A program made the position numbers and the translations under genes. Below are positions 24,868 through 34,009 of a stretch of 64,000 bases of DNA, in pieces (within the stretch, counting starts at the first letter, position 1; each line of letters opens with the position of its first letter). Source of the stretch: Demequina phytophila (lineage in GTDB: Bacteria > Actinomycetota > Actinomycetes > Actinomycetales > Demequinaceae); NCBI RefSeq assembly GCF_000971135.1, contig NZ_BBLW01000003.1, positions 124,001-188,000 of the forward strand, given 5' to 3'. The notes beneath the pieces are model-generated. The model had not been told where the DNA came from and made no database searches. It saw only the letters and a list, made by a program, of their open reading frames with translations.

Positions 24868-25335
24868 CTAGCGAGAGACGGCGGCGTTGTCCCTGGAAGC
24901 GCCGGGGACGATGCGCGGGTCGGGTCCGAACCGGTTGGCGCCTGGTTGACCCGCGACCACCGAGATCGCGAGCAGGACGATGCCGAGGCCAGGAACGAGC
25001 AGCAGAAGCCACCAGGCGCTCATCCCCACATCGTGGAGCCGGCGGCCCGTCACGGCGAGCGTGGGGACGCCGACCGCGAGGACAGAGATGAGGAGCACGC
25101 CGAACGCGGCCGTCAGCGGCGCCCACGCGACGGCGTCGGGGTTGATCGCGGGGTCCTCGGACGGGCGCGCCTCACCCGCGAAGGCCGCGAGCCACAGGAG
25201 CGCGAACGTCACGGCGGCGGCCATCCACACCAGCGAGCCGAACAGCTGGAACCACCAGAACTCGGAGCGGCGCGCGCGGCCCCGCACGGTCGCGTACCGC
25301 CTGAAGCACGTCGCCACCGCCTCGCCGAAGCCCAT
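24868..25335 (-). CDS. DUF805-like membrane protein, copy 3 (divergent)
   Basis: This 155-residue member is more divergent: VRGRARRSEFWWFQLF replaces the N-terminal signature and GRRLHDVGMSAWWLLL the second. There is a longer loop between helices 1 and 2. Its C-terminus reads GANRFGPDP like the other copies, then extends beyond it through residues encoded by a GGACGATGC motif (24906). The start at 25335 (MGFGEAVAT) matches the family; the in-frame codon at 25353 would overlap the acyltransferase stop. It probably arose by older duplication. Confidence 0.83.
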   Translation of the reverse strand: MGFGEAVATCFRRYATVRGRARRSEFWWFQLFGSLVWMAAAVTFALLWLAAFAGEARPSEDPAINPDAVAWAPLTAAFGVLLISVLAVGVPTLAVTGRRLHDVGMSAWWLLLLVPGLGIVLLAISVVAGQPGANRFGPDPRIVPGASRDNAAVSR

Positions 25336-25349
25336 GGGGCCGCCCCTGG

Positions 25350-26714
25350 TCACCTCGTCACTCTAGACGCGCGCGGTCGGCGGACCGCCACCCGCGACAG
25401 CACGTCCGACGCGGCCACCAGCACCGCGCCGCTCCATACCGTCACCGGGACACCCGCGACGTGCCCGGTGTAGCCGCCCAGGACGCCGCGGAACCCGGTG
25501 GTCGCGAACGCGATCATGCCGACGATCGCGCACGTCACGGCGGTGGCGGCGAGCACCGTCCGCGCCGCCCGGGGCCCGACGAGGTCCGCGCGTGGCGGCG
25601 GGCGGTCGAACCGTCGGAACAGCACGACCAGGCCGCCGACGAGCGCGAGGAACACCGGGAGCATGGCGAGCTTGGTCCACCAGAACGATGCGGCGGTCGG
25701 GTCGCCGTTCACGTCGACCCCCGCGACCCACAGGGCCGCATAGATCGCGACGAGCGCGGAGAAGTGCCAGAGGAACGCGGTCATGGCGACCGCGCCGCCC
25801 GCGATCACCGCGGTCCAGACCCGCCGTGACGCGACCGCGCGGGTCACCGGCGCCCGCATCAGCAGGACCGCGCCGCACTGCGCGACCGCGAAGGCGAGCA
25901 GCGCGACGGTCGGCGGTGCGAGGTTGGACAGCTCCTCGCCCTCGTAGGACACCATCGAGATGCCGTACGGCCCCCACCCGACCAGGGCGACCAGCGCCGC
26001 GACCCCCAGCCCGAGCATCGTCCCCCCGAGGCGTCGGGCGCCCCACCGGTCCGCGACACCGTCGGCGTAGTGGAAGCCCAGCTGATGGACGGCGAGCCAC
26101 ACGAACGCGAAGTTGAGCCACCTCACGCCGTCGATACCGGCGCCCAGCCGGAGCACGTCGACCGCGACGGTCGCGCCGACGAGCGCGGCCAGGGTGGGGG
26201 CGGGCGCGCGCTCGTGGAGCGCGAGGAGGGCAGGAGCGAGCGCGGCGGCGATGAGGTAGATGCCGATGAACCACAGCAGCTGGCCCGCGATCTGGAGCAG
26301 CGGCGCGGTCGCGGGCGAGTCACGCCACGCCGCCTCCACGATCACGGCGATCACGGTCCACACGCCGACGAACACGAGCGCCGGCCGCACCAGCCGGCTC
26401 ACCCGAGCGTGGACGAAGTCCGCGTACCCGCCGCCACGCGCGCGCAGCGAGCGCCAGGCCGTCGCGTGCGCGAACCCGCCCACGGCGAAGAACAGGGGCA
26501 TCACCTGGAACAGCAGCGTGAGCGGGCGGGTCCAGGGCGCGAGCTCGAGGACGTTCGCGATGTCGACCGTGCCGGTCGCATGGTCGAGCGTCACCGCCGC
26601 CATGGCGAAGTGGCCGAGCACCACGCCCAGAAGCGATCCGACACGCACGAGGTCCACGAATCGGTCCCGCGTGGCGGGAGTCGCGGCGACGGCAGCGGCG
26701 ACCTGGTCGGCCAT
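25350..26714 (-). CDS. Membrane acyltransferase, family 3 (OafA/YrhL-like)
   Basis: This 454-residue protein has about ten membrane helices and opens with RDRFVDLVRVGSLLGVVLGHFAM, the acyltransferase-3 signature whose His is essential for acyl transfer in the family. Members O-acylate surface polysaccharides or other envelope molecules; the acceptor here is unknown. It is divergent from an MFS transporter with both starts leaderless and only 59 bp apart. Its stop lies next to DUF805 copy 3, suggesting a common leftward unit. Confidence 0.85.
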   Translation of the reverse strand: MADQVAAAVAATPATRDRFVDLVRVGSLLGVVLGHFAMAAVTLDHATGTVDIANVLELAPWTRPLTLLFQVMPLFFAVGGFAHATAWRSLRARGGGYADFVHARVSRLVRPALVFVGVWTVIAVIVEAAWRDSPATAPLLQIAGQLLWFIGIYLIAAALAPALLALHERAPAPTLAALVGATVAVDVLRLGAGIDGVRWLNFAFVWLAVHQLGFHYADGVADRWGARRLGGTMLGLGVAALVALVGWGPYGISMVSYEGEELSNLAPPTVALLAFAVAQCGAVLLMRAPVTRAVASRRVWTAVIAGGAVAMTAFLWHFSALVAIYAALWVAGVDVNGDPTAASFWWTKLAMLPVFLALVGGLVVLFRRFDRPPPRADLVGPRAARTVLAATAVTCAIVGMIAFATTGFRGVLGGYTGHVAGVPVTVWSGAVLVAASDVLSRVAVRRPRASRVTR

Positions 26715-26721
26715 GGCCCCG

Positions 26722-26727
26722 ATGCTA
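26722..26727 (-). promoter_or_regulatory. -10 box of leaderless acyltransferase gene
   Basis: Complementary-strand TAGCAT lies 7 nt before the ATG at 26714, in a 59-bp divergent promoter region. Confidence 0.5.
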
Positions 26728-26761
26728 GCGAGCGCTCTCCCGCGAGCGCCGCGACACCCCC

Positions 26762-26767
26762 TACGCT
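26762..26767 (+). promoter_or_regulatory. -10 box of leaderless MFS gene
   Basis: TACGCT lies 6 nt before the GTG at 26774, facing away from the acyltransferase promoter. Confidence 0.5.
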
Positions 26768-26773
26768 GGGCGC

Positions 26774-28066
26774 GTGACCCTGGCCAGCGACCTCGCCCGG
26801 CTCTGGCGGGCCCGTGGATTCCGACGCCTCACGCTGTCGCGCCTGCTCTCGCAGGCGGGCGACGGCATGTTCCAGGTGGGGATCGCGACTGCGTTCTTCT
26901 TCGACCCCACCCAGGCGGCCAGCCCGTCGGAGATCGCGATCGGATTCGCGGTGCTCCTCACGCCGTTCACCCTGGTCGGGCCCTTCGTGGGTCCGCTGAT
27001 CGACCGGTGGCAGCGGCAACGCATCCTGCTCGTGGGCAACCTCGTGCGGGTGGCGCTCGCCGGCACCATCCTCGCGGTCCTCGCGTTCGACGGGCCGCTG
27101 TGGTCGCTCTACGCGCTCGCGCTGCTCACGCTGTCCGTCAACCGGTTCCTGCTCGCCGCGATGTCCGCGGGCCTCGCGAACGTGGTGCCCCGCCACGAGC
27201 TCCTCGCGGCGAACGCGATCATGCCCACGCTCGGGACCATCGCCGCGGCGGCCGGCGCCGCGATCGGCGGCGTCGTGACCTTCGTGGTCCCGACGGCGTC
27301 CGACTCCTCCCTGGCCCTCGCGACGCTGATGTCCGCGATGGGAGCCTTCGCGGCATCGTCCTGGGCGGCCACCCTGCTCGGACGCAGGGAGCTGGGGCCC
27401 ACCCGGCCGCTCGCGGCGCTGCGCCTGGGCGCGCAGGTACGCGAGCTGGGTCGCGAGCTGGCGTCGGGCGTGATCTACCTGCACCGGCGCGTCACCCCGT
27501 TCCAGGCGCTGGCGGTGATGGCCGCCCAGCGGCTCCTGTACGGCGTGATGTTCGTCGCGTCGATCCTCATGTCGCGCTACCTGCTGGGCGACCCCGCGCA
27601 TCCGGAGGACTCGCTCGGAGAGTTCAGCCTGGTGCTCGCCTTCGCGGCCGCCGGCTTCGGGCTCGCGGCGGTCGTCACGCCGTGGCTCGGGCCGCGCGTG
27701 GGACGCCACCGGTGGATCGTCGCGTGCCTGGTGCTCGGCGCGGGCGGACAGGCCATGCTCGCGGCGTCCTCCTCCCGGTGGGCGCTGCTGGCCGCGGCGG
27801 TGGTGATCAGCCTGGCGGTGCAGGGCGCGAAGATCGCCGTCGACACGATCGTGCAGCGCGACACCGCGGACGAGTTCCGCGGCCGCGCGTTCACGCTCTA
27901 CGACATGGCCTACAACGTGGCCTTCGTCGCGAGCGCGGCCGTCGCGGCGGCGGTGCTGCCCGCCACCGGCTACTCCGCGGGCGTGATGGCCGGCGTCGCG
28001 GTGGCGTACCTCGTGGTGGCCGCCGTGTACGCCCGGGCACCGCGCGAACCCTCGCCCGTCGCCTGA
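26774..28066 (+). CDS. Major facilitator superfamily transporter
   Basis: This 430-residue protein has about twelve membrane helices with the MFS loop motif GPLIDRWQRQRILL between helices 2 and 3 and a related TPWLGPRVGRHRW in the second half. Sequence style (FRRLTLSRLLSQAGDGMFQVGIATAFFF) matches the MFS_3 group of exporters. The substrate is unknown. The GTG start at 26774 is preceded by TACGCT at 6 nt and lacks a ribosome-binding site. One GGACGATGC motif (27353) falls in a cytoplasmic loop (AASSWAA). Confidence 0.87.
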   Translation: MTLASDLARLWRARGFRRLTLSRLLSQAGDGMFQVGIATAFFFDPTQAASPSEIAIGFAVLLTPFTLVGPFVGPLIDRWQRQRILLVGNLVRVALAGTILAVLAFDGPLWSLYALALLTLSVNRFLLAAMSAGLANVVPRHELLAANAIMPTLGTIAAAAGAAIGGVVTFVVPTASDSSLALATLMSAMGAFAASSWAATLLGRRELGPTRPLAALRLGAQVRELGRELASGVIYLHRRVTPFQALAVMAAQRLLYGVMFVASILMSRYLLGDPAHPEDSLGEFSLVLAFAAAGFGLAAVVTPWLGPRVGRHRWIVACLVLGAGGQAMLAASSSRWALLAAAVVISLAVQGAKIAVDTIVQRDTADEFRGRAFTLYDMAYNVAFVASAAVAAAVLPATGYSAGVMAGVAVAYLVVAAVYARAPREPSPVA

Positions 28067-28112
28067 CCCGCGCGGGCGGGCTGAGGCTGCCGCCGCATCG
28101 TCCCTGCCGGAC

Positions 28113-28643
28113 CTACCGGATGGGACCCCGCAGGGCCGCGAGGCCGCCGCTGCCGAGGTGCTCCTGGCCGATGAGGTGGTCGAACACGATGTTGGTCTCC
28201 GTCGACGCGACGGCGGGATCCATGCTGAGCTCCGTCGCGACGAAGTCGCGGAGCTGCGCGGTGGACGTGCATGCGACGTGGATGAGGAAGTCGATGGTGC
28301 CGCCCACGAAGAACACGGAGAGCACGTTCGGCAGCTGGATCACCTTCGCGGCATAGCTCTTGATCTGCGGGCGGGCCTGCGCGCGCAGCCGCACCGAGAC
28401 GATCCCCTGGACGTCGAGGCCGAGGGCTTCGTAGTCGACCTCGATGTGCGCGCTCTTGATGACGCCGGCCTCGCGCAGCGCCTTGACCCGTCCGTGGGTG
28501 GTGGACGGCGCGACGTGGAGCCTCGCGGCGAGCGCGGCGTTGGGGATGCGGGCGTCGCGCATGAGCTCCCACAGGATCTTCTCGTCGAGCTCGTCGAGCC
28601 GAAGACCCTTCGGTCCGGCGCCGCCGCGAAGGTTGTGCTCCAT
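28113..28643 (-). CDS. Lrp/AsnC-family transcriptional regulator
   Basis: This 176-residue protein has an N-terminal helix-turn-helix (LDELDEKILWELMRDARIPNAALAARLHVAPSTTHGRVKAL) and a RAM/ligand-binding domain (VSVRLRAQARPQI, VLSVFFVGGTIDFLIHVAC). It is divergent from alanine dehydrogenase, and members next to ald (AldR type) activate or repress it in response to alanine, so that is its likely role. The ATG at 28643 gives the common MEHNLRGG start; an upstream in-frame ATG at 28685 could add 14 residues. Confidence 0.92.
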   Translation of the reverse strand: MEHNLRGGAGPKGLRLDELDEKILWELMRDARIPNAALAARLHVAPSTTHGRVKALREAGVIKSAHIEVDYEALGLDVQGIVSVRLRAQARPQIKSYAAKVIQLPNVLSVFFVGGTIDFLIHVACTSTAQLRDFVATELSMDPAVASTETNIVFDHLIGQEHLGSGGLAALRGPIR

Positions 28644-28688
28644 CGATTCTTCGCCTCTTCCCTCTATTTCGGGTGTTGCGTTCATGGC

Positions 28689-28718
28689 TTCTTGATTCGA
28701 GTGAACTTCCTCCAAGAA
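28689..28718. promoter_or_regulatory. Candidate Lrp/AldR site in the lrp-ald divergent region
   Basis: TTCTTG (28689-28694) and CAAGAA (28713-28718) form an inverted repeat with an 18-bp centre in an AT-richer stretch between the divergent genes. Confidence 0.35.
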
Positions 28719-28790
28719 TTGTAGGCGTCGGGCGAAGAACCTACGGCTCACCCGGACACGAGCGGCGCGCTGCGCCAGGGAGGAGTGGCG

Positions 28791-29891
28791 ATGCGCATCG
28801 GCATCCCCGCAGAGATCAAGGACAACGAGCGTCGCGTGGGCGCGACCCCGGCTGGTGTGCGCGAGCTGGTCGCGGCCGGCCACTCCGTGGTGGTGCAGGC
28901 CGGCGCGGGCGTCGGGTCGGCGTTCGACGACTCGGAGTACCTGCTGGCCGGCGCGACGCTCGGCACCGTGGACGAGGCGTGGGCCGCGGACATGGTGATC
29001 AAGGTCAAGGAGCCGATCGCGTCCGAGTACACCCGCCTCCGGCCGGGGCTGCTGCTCTTCACCTATCTCCACCTCGCTGCCGACGAGCCGCTCACGCGCG
29101 CGCTCGTCGAGTCGGGGACCACCGCTCTCGCCTACGAGACGGTCGCGCTCGACGACGGTTCGCTGCCGCTGCTCGCCCCGATGAGCGAGGTCGCCGGGCG
29201 CATGGCGACCATGGTCGGCGCGTTCGCGCTGCAGTCGAGCCAGGGCGGCCGGGGCGTGCTTCTCGGCGGCGTGCCGGGCGTGCGGCCCGCGAGCGTGACG
29301 GTGCTGGGCGCGGGCATGTCGGGCCAGAACGCGATCGCCCAGGCCGTGGGCATGGGCGCGGACGTCACGGTGCTCGACCTGTCGATCGCGCGGCTGCGTC
29401 AGCTCGATTCGCTCTACGCGGGACGGGTGAAGACGGTGGTGTCGTCGGCGTACGAGGTCGAGCGCGCGTGCCTCGACGCGGATCTGGTCATCGGCGCGGT
29501 GCTGGTCGCCGGCGCACGTGCGCCCCGGCTGGTGTCGCGCGACCTGGTGTCCCAGATGAAGCCCGGCTCGGTGCTGGTCGACATCGCGATCGACCAAGGC
29601 GGCTGCTTCGAGGACTCTCGTCCCACCACGCACGCCGACCCCACCTACGCCGTCGAGGGCTCTACCTTCTATTGCGTGGCCAACATGCCGGGCGCGGTGG
29701 GCAACACGTCCACGCTCGCGCTCACCAACGCGACGCTGCCGTACGCGCTGCGCCTCGCGAACGACGGTTGGGAGATCGCGACCGCCAAGGACGCCGGGCT
29801 CGCGCGCGGGCTCGCGACGGTCGACGGCCGGATCGTGCATGAGCCGGTCGCGGAGCTGTTCCCGCACCTGGCGGGAGCACCGGTCGGCTGA
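28791..29891 (+). CDS. ald: Alanine dehydrogenase
   Basis: This 366-residue NAD-dependent enzyme interconverts alanine and pyruvate plus ammonia. It has the AlaDH/PNT N-domain (MRIGIPAEIKDNERRVGATPAGV; IKVKEPIASEY; LFTYLHLAADEPLT) and the NAD-binding domain with GVPGVRPASVTVLGAGMSGQNA. The DQGGCFEDSRPTTHADPTY segment is diagnostic. ATG at 28791 is preferred to GTG at 28785 because GGGAGG then has 7-nt spacing. It is divergent from its probable Lrp-type regulator. Confidence 0.96.
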   Translation: MRIGIPAEIKDNERRVGATPAGVRELVAAGHSVVVQAGAGVGSAFDDSEYLLAGATLGTVDEAWAADMVIKVKEPIASEYTRLRPGLLLFTYLHLAADEPLTRALVESGTTALAYETVALDDGSLPLLAPMSEVAGRMATMVGAFALQSSQGGRGVLLGGVPGVRPASVTVLGAGMSGQNAIAQAVGMGADVTVLDLSIARLRQLDSLYAGRVKTVVSSAYEVERACLDADLVIGAVLVAGARAPRLVSRDLVSQMKPGSVLVDIAIDQGGCFEDSRPTTHADPTYAVEGSTFYCVANMPGAVGNTSTLALTNATLPYALRLANDGWEIATAKDAGLARGLATVDGRIVHEPVAELFPHLAGAPVG

Positions 29892-29921
29892 GGCGCGACA
29901 GGGCGGGTCGCGCGGCGGGGC

Positions 29922-31382
29922 TCAGCCCTGCCGCGCCTCCCACCAGGTCTTGAGCTCCGCCTCCGCGCGCTCCTCACCCAGGGGTCCGTGCTCCATGCGC
30001 AGCTCGAGCAGGTGCCTGTACGCCTCTCCCACCTCGCGTCCGGGAGCGATGCCCAGCAGCGCCATGATCTGCGTGCCGTCGAGGTCGGGGCGGATCGCGT
30101 CGACCTCCTCCTGCTCCCTCAGCTCGGCGATGCGCGCCTCGAGGTCGTCGTACGCGAAGGACAGCCTGTCGGCCTTGCGCCGGTTCCGCGTGGTGACGTC
30201 CGCGCGGGTGAGGCGGTGGAGCCGTTCGAGCCCCGCGCCGGCGTCCACCACGTAGCGACGGACCGCGGAGTCGGACCACCTCGCGTCCGCGTAACCGTGG
30301 AAGCGCAGGTGAAGGAACACCAGGTGCTCGACGGCCTTGATGGTGTCCTTGTCGAAGCGCAGGGCCTTGAGCCGGCGGGCGGCCATCTTCGCCCCCACCA
30401 CCTCGTGGTGGTGGAAGGAGACGCCACCGCCGGGCTCCAGGCGACGGGTCGCGGGCTTGCCGATGTCGTGCAGCAGCGCGGCCAGCCGCAGCACCAGGTC
30501 GGGCGCGGGCACCGGGCCGTCCGGACCCGTCTCCAGCGCGATCGCCTGCTCGACCACGGTCAGGGTGTGCTCGTAGACGTCCTTGTGGTGGTGGTGCTCG
30601 TCCACCTCGAGCTTGAGCGCGGGCAGCTCGGGCAGCACATGGTCCGCGAGCGACGAGTCGACCAGCGCCGCGAGCCCCTCGCGCACCGACGTCCCGAGCA
30701 TCAGCTTGGTGAGCTCGTCGCGCACCCTTTCCGCCGACACGATGGACAGCCGGTCCGCCATCGCCGCCATCGCGGAGAAGGTCGCCGGCTCGATCTCGAA
30801 GCCCAGCTGTGAGGCGAAGCGCGCGGCCCGCATCATGCGCAGCGGGTCGTCCCCGAACGACACCTCGGGGTCGATCGGCGTGCGCAGCAGCCCGCCGGCG
30901 AGGTCGGACAGCCCGTCGAACGGGTCGACGAACTCGAGGGACGGCAGTCGCACCGCCATGGCGTTGACGGTGAAGTCGCGGCGCGCCAGGTCGCCGTGGA
31001 GCGACGTGCCGAACGCGACCACAGGCTTCCGCGTCTCGCCGTCGTACTCGTCGGCGCGGTAGGTGGTCACCTCGACCACGAGCTCGCCGCGACGCCCGCC
31101 GATGGTCCCGAATTCTCGCCCCATGTCCCAGGTCGCGCGGGTCCAGCGCTTGAGCAGCCGCTCGCTCTCGTCCGGCGACGCGGACGTGGTGAAGTCCAGA
31201 TCCGCGCTCGACCGCCCGAGGAACGCGTCACGCACCGGCCCACCCACGAGCGCGAGCTCGTGGCCGGCCCGCTCGAACGCCTCCGCCAGCTCCGTGATCT
31301 CGGGCGGCAGGGCCGCCCACAAGCCTGCGGCGCGGCGGCGCAGGACGTCGAGAGACGGCGGGGCGGAAGGCTGGATGGTCAC
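29922..31382 (-). CDS. CCA tRNA nucleotidyltransferase
   Basis: This 486-residue enzyme adds or repairs the 3'-CCA of tRNAs. The N-terminal polymerase head has VGGPVRDAFLGRSSADLDFTTS with the catalytic DxD, and RRDFTVNAMAVRL. An HD phosphohydrolase domain follows (ALLHDIGKPATRR, FHHHEVVGAKMAARRL). It is equivalent to M. tuberculosis Rv3907c and divergent from the Nudix gene in the same order. GTG at 31382 is preceded by GACACT at 6 nt, suggesting a leaderless mRNA. Confidence 0.94.
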   Translation of the reverse strand: MTIQPSAPPSLDVLRRRAAGLWAALPPEITELAEAFERAGHELALVGGPVRDAFLGRSSADLDFTTSASPDESERLLKRWTRATWDMGREFGTIGGRRGELVVEVTTYRADEYDGETRKPVVAFGTSLHGDLARRDFTVNAMAVRLPSLEFVDPFDGLSDLAGGLLRTPIDPEVSFGDDPLRMMRAARFASQLGFEIEPATFSAMAAMADRLSIVSAERVRDELTKLMLGTSVREGLAALVDSSLADHVLPELPALKLEVDEHHHHKDVYEHTLTVVEQAIALETGPDGPVPAPDLVLRLAALLHDIGKPATRRLEPGGGVSFHHHEVVGAKMAARRLKALRFDKDTIKAVEHLVFLHLRFHGYADARWSDSAVRRYVVDAGAGLERLHRLTRADVTTRNRRKADRLSFAYDDLEARIAELREQEEVDAIRPDLDGTQIMALLGIAPGREVGEAYRHLLELRMEHGPLGEERAEAELKTWWEARQG

Positions 31383-31388
31383 CGGTCA

Positions 31389-31394
31389 AGTGTC
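31389..31394 (-). promoter_or_regulatory. -10-like box of leaderless CCA-adding enzyme gene
   Basis: Complementary-strand GACACT lies 6 nt before the GTG at 31382. It deviates from TAnnnT at the first base. Confidence 0.35.
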
Positions 31395-31471
31395 CCAGAC
31401 CCGCGCCCCGCCACCCCCGTCGGGCCCGCCCGCCACCGGGCACGCCTCCCTGACCCCCTCCGGCGGGTCGT

Positions 31472-31477
31472 TAGAGT
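31472..31477 (+). promoter_or_regulatory. -10 box of leaderless Nudix gene
   Basis: TAGAGT lies 6 nt before the ATG at 31484 and no Shine-Dalgarno is present. Confidence 0.5.
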
Positions 31478-31483
31478 TGGGCC

Positions 31484-32026
31484 ATGCCCACGCCTCCCGT
31501 CCCGCGCCCCGGCCCCGTGCCGATGCCTCCGCAGGGAGCCGCGCTGAGGCGTCGGGAGAGCGTCGCGCACCGCGCCCCGCACCTGCCCGTGAGCAACGAG
31601 ACATCGGCCGGCGGCATCGCCGTGCGCGTGGAGGACGGCATCGCGTACGCCGCGTGCATCGGCCGCCGCAATCGCGCGGGGCGGCTCGAGTGGTGCCTGC
31701 CCAAGGGTCACATCGAGGAGGGCGAGACGCCCGAGATCGCCGCGGTCCGCGAGGTCGCCGAGGAGACCGGCATCGACGCGGAGATCATCCAGCCGCTCGG
31801 GATCATCGACTACTGGTTCACCGGCGATGACCGCCGCGTCCACAAGGTGGTCCACCACTACCTGCTCGAGGCGCAGGGCGGCATCATCACCACCGAGAAC
31901 GACCCCGACCACGAGGCGGAGGTCGCCCGGTGGATCGCCGTCGCCGACCTCTCGCGCGAGCTCGCGTACCCGAACGAGCGGAAGATGGCGCAGGCGGCGG
32001 CACGCCTGCTGGCCATCGCCCCGTGA
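31484..32026 (+). CDS. Nudix hydrolase
   Basis: This 180-residue protein carries a complete Nudix box: GHIEEGETPEIAAVREVAEE then TG. Its catalytic Glu residues are intact. The N-terminal 35 residues are Pro/Arg-rich and probably disordered. It corresponds by position to mycobacterial MutT4 (Rv3908), which cleaves nucleoside diphosphate derivatives; the substrate here is inferred only. Its TGA overlaps a GTG that may start the DUF6049 gene, indicating an operon with DUF6049, murJ and the pseudokinase. Confidence 0.92.
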   Translation: MPTPPVPRPGPVPMPPQGAALRRRESVAHRAPHLPVSNETSAGGIAVRVEDGIAYAACIGRRNRAGRLEWCLPKGHIEEGETPEIAAVREVAEETGIDAEIIQPLGIIDYWFTGDDRRVHKVVHHYLLEAQGGIITTENDPDHEAEVARWIAVADLSRELAYPNERKMAQAAARLLAIAP

Positions 32027-34008
32027 GCGGAGGGACGATGCGCGGGTCCCGGACACGCGCGGCCGTGCGCCGCGCGCTCGCCGCAGGTGCCGTCGCGGCG
32101 ACGGCGGCGGGCATCGCACCGGCGGCGCTGGCCGCGCCGGACGGCGCGCCGACCGTCGGCTCCGGCACCGCTGTCGGCACGGTCGAGTCCGCTCCCATCG
32201 CGATGGTCCGCCCGCAGCAATCCCTGACCAGCGTGGTCTCCGTCGAGAACCTTGCGGCCACCCCGATCGACGGGGCGCGCGTCCTGCTGCGGCTCACGCG
32301 CGACCCGCTCGAGGATCGCGCCGCGCTCGCCGCCTACCTCGACGGCGGGTCCGCGACGATGGTGACGGTGGGAACCGCGGACGTCGGCACGCCCACGGTC
32401 ACGAGCGAGGCCGGCGGCGGTCCCGCCACGGTGAACCGCCTCGCGGGGACGTCGTCGGCGACTGTGTCGGTGACGTCGCAGCAGAAGCGCCTGCCGTTCG
32501 AGGAGGACACCTGGGCGGTGCACGGCGTCCAGGTGGTGCTGCGCACCGACGCCGGCGACTCGACCCTGATGACCGGCGCCGTCACGTGGGTCGACGCCAC
32601 CATGCCCGAGCTGTCGCTCGCCACCGTCGCGACCGCCTCGGGACTGAGCGCCCAGGTGCGCTCGATCGCCGCCGCGACCGACGTCGACGGCGTCACCCTC
32701 GCGATCGATCCGACGGCGATGTCGGACCTCGGCACCGACACGCTCGACCTGTCCGACCGGTCGGTGATGCGGCTCCCGGCCGAGGATCCCGACCTCGTGT
32801 CGCTCGCGCACGCGGAGGACACCGCGCTGCTGGACTTCGCTCTCGACAGCACGGTCGGCACCGGCGCGAGCGCGCTCGACGAGTCGTCGTGGCTCGCGAT
32901 CGTCGAGACCGCCGACCGCTCCACCGCCCGCCTCGCCGCGACCAGCGGCGCGGGGGCCATGCTCGTCACCGGTCGCGCGGACCTCGAGAGCGACCGCGTC
33001 ACCCCCGCCGTCAAGACCACCCGTGCGGCGGGGACGTCGCTGTCGCTGCTCAGGCCCGACGGCACGCTGTCCTCGTACGTCACGGCACCCGGTGGCGCCG
33101 CGGCCGGCACCGTCGGCGCCGCGGTCGCCGCCGGCGCGCTCACCGCCGCCCAGACGGTCGCGCCGGTGCTCGTGTGGACGGGCGACGCCTGGTCGCCGTC
33201 GGGCAGCGGAGACGCCGCCGCCCTCACCGCGCTGATGAACGCGCCGTTCGTCGACGCGCTCACGGTGGAGGACCTCACCCGCGACCCTTCGACGCGGACG
33301 TCGCTGCGGAACAAGCGGGATGCCGCGAACGACCTGGACGCCAGCACGATGGCCGGGCTCACCTCGCGCCTCGCTGACCTCACCGAGCTGAGCGCCGTCG
33401 CCGAGGATCCGGCCACCATCCTCGATCCCGGGGGGCGCACCCTGCTGTCGCCGCTCGCCCGCGCGATCCGAGGCGACACGGTGCAGCGCGAGCTGCGCGT
33501 GGCGTCCTCGACCACCGCCGTCGACGAGACGCTGAGCGCGCTGCACGTCGCGGCGGGCTCGGACGTCAACTTCATCGCCGATCAGGGCAGCCTCCCGGTG
33601 ACGGTGGTGAACGACCTCGACGTCGACGCCACCGTGGTGGTCGACATGACGTCCTTCTCCCCGAACCTGCAGATCCGGGAGTCGCCTACTGTCACCATCC
33701 CGGCGCGGTCGTCGAAGACCGTCCCCGTCGACGTGTCGGCGGTGTCCTCCGCCAACGTCCGGGCCATCACCGTGCTGCGCAACGCTGACGGCGTCGCGAT
33801 CGCGGATCCCGTCAGCATGAGCGTGCGCGTGCGTGCCGACTGGGGCACGGCGGTCACCGCGGTCTTCACCGCGGGACTGGTGGTGCTGCTCGTCATGGGC
33901 GTGATCCGCACGGTCCGCCGCGGACGCAAGGAGACGCGCACCACCCGCGTCGGCGGCGGTGGCGACGAGACCGGCCCCAGCGACACCGACACGGACGCGG
34001 AGGACTGA
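32023..34008 (+). CDS. DUF6049 family secreted/membrane-anchored protein
   Basis: This 661-residue protein has a cleavable signal peptide (Arg-rich start, AAGAVAATAAGIAPAALA), a large extracytoplasmic region of beta-rich domains, one C-terminal membrane helix (VFTAGLVVLLVMGVI) and an acidic cytoplasmic tail. It matches the protein found between Nudix and MurJ genes across actinobacteria (Rv3909 in M. tuberculosis). Its job is unknown, but context implies envelope assembly. GTG at 32023 overlaps the Nudix stop (GTGA). ATG at 32038, inside a GGACGATGC motif, is the alternative and has GGAGGG only 3 nt away. Confidence 0.85.
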   Translation: MSGGTMRGSRTRAAVRRALAAGAVAATAAGIAPAALAAPDGAPTVGSGTAVGTVESAPIAMVRPQQSLTSVVSVENLAATPIDGARVLLRLTRDPLEDRAALAAYLDGGSATMVTVGTADVGTPTVTSEAGGGPATVNRLAGTSSATVSVTSQQKRLPFEEDTWAVHGVQVVLRTDAGDSTLMTGAVTWVDATMPELSLATVATASGLSAQVRSIAAATDVDGVTLAIDPTAMSDLGTDTLDLSDRSVMRLPAEDPDLVSLAHAEDTALLDFALDSTVGTGASALDESSWLAIVETADRSTARLAATSGAGAMLVTGRADLESDRVTPAVKTTRAAGTSLSLLRPDGTLSSYVTAPGGAAAGTVGAAVAAGALTAAQTVAPVLVWTGDAWSPSGSGDAAALTALMNAPFVDALTVEDLTRDPSTRTSLRNKRDAANDLDASTMAGLTSRLADLTELSAVAEDPATILDPGGRTLLSPLARAIRGDTVQRELRVASSTTAVDETLSALHVAAGSDVNFIADQGSLPVTVVNDLDVDATVVVDMTSFSPNLQIRESPTVTIPARSSKTVPVDVSAVSSANVRAITVLRNADGVAIADPVSMSVRVRADWGTAVTAVFTAGLVVLLVMGVIRTVRRGRKETRTTRVGGGGDETGPSDTDTDAED

Positions 34009-34009
34009 C

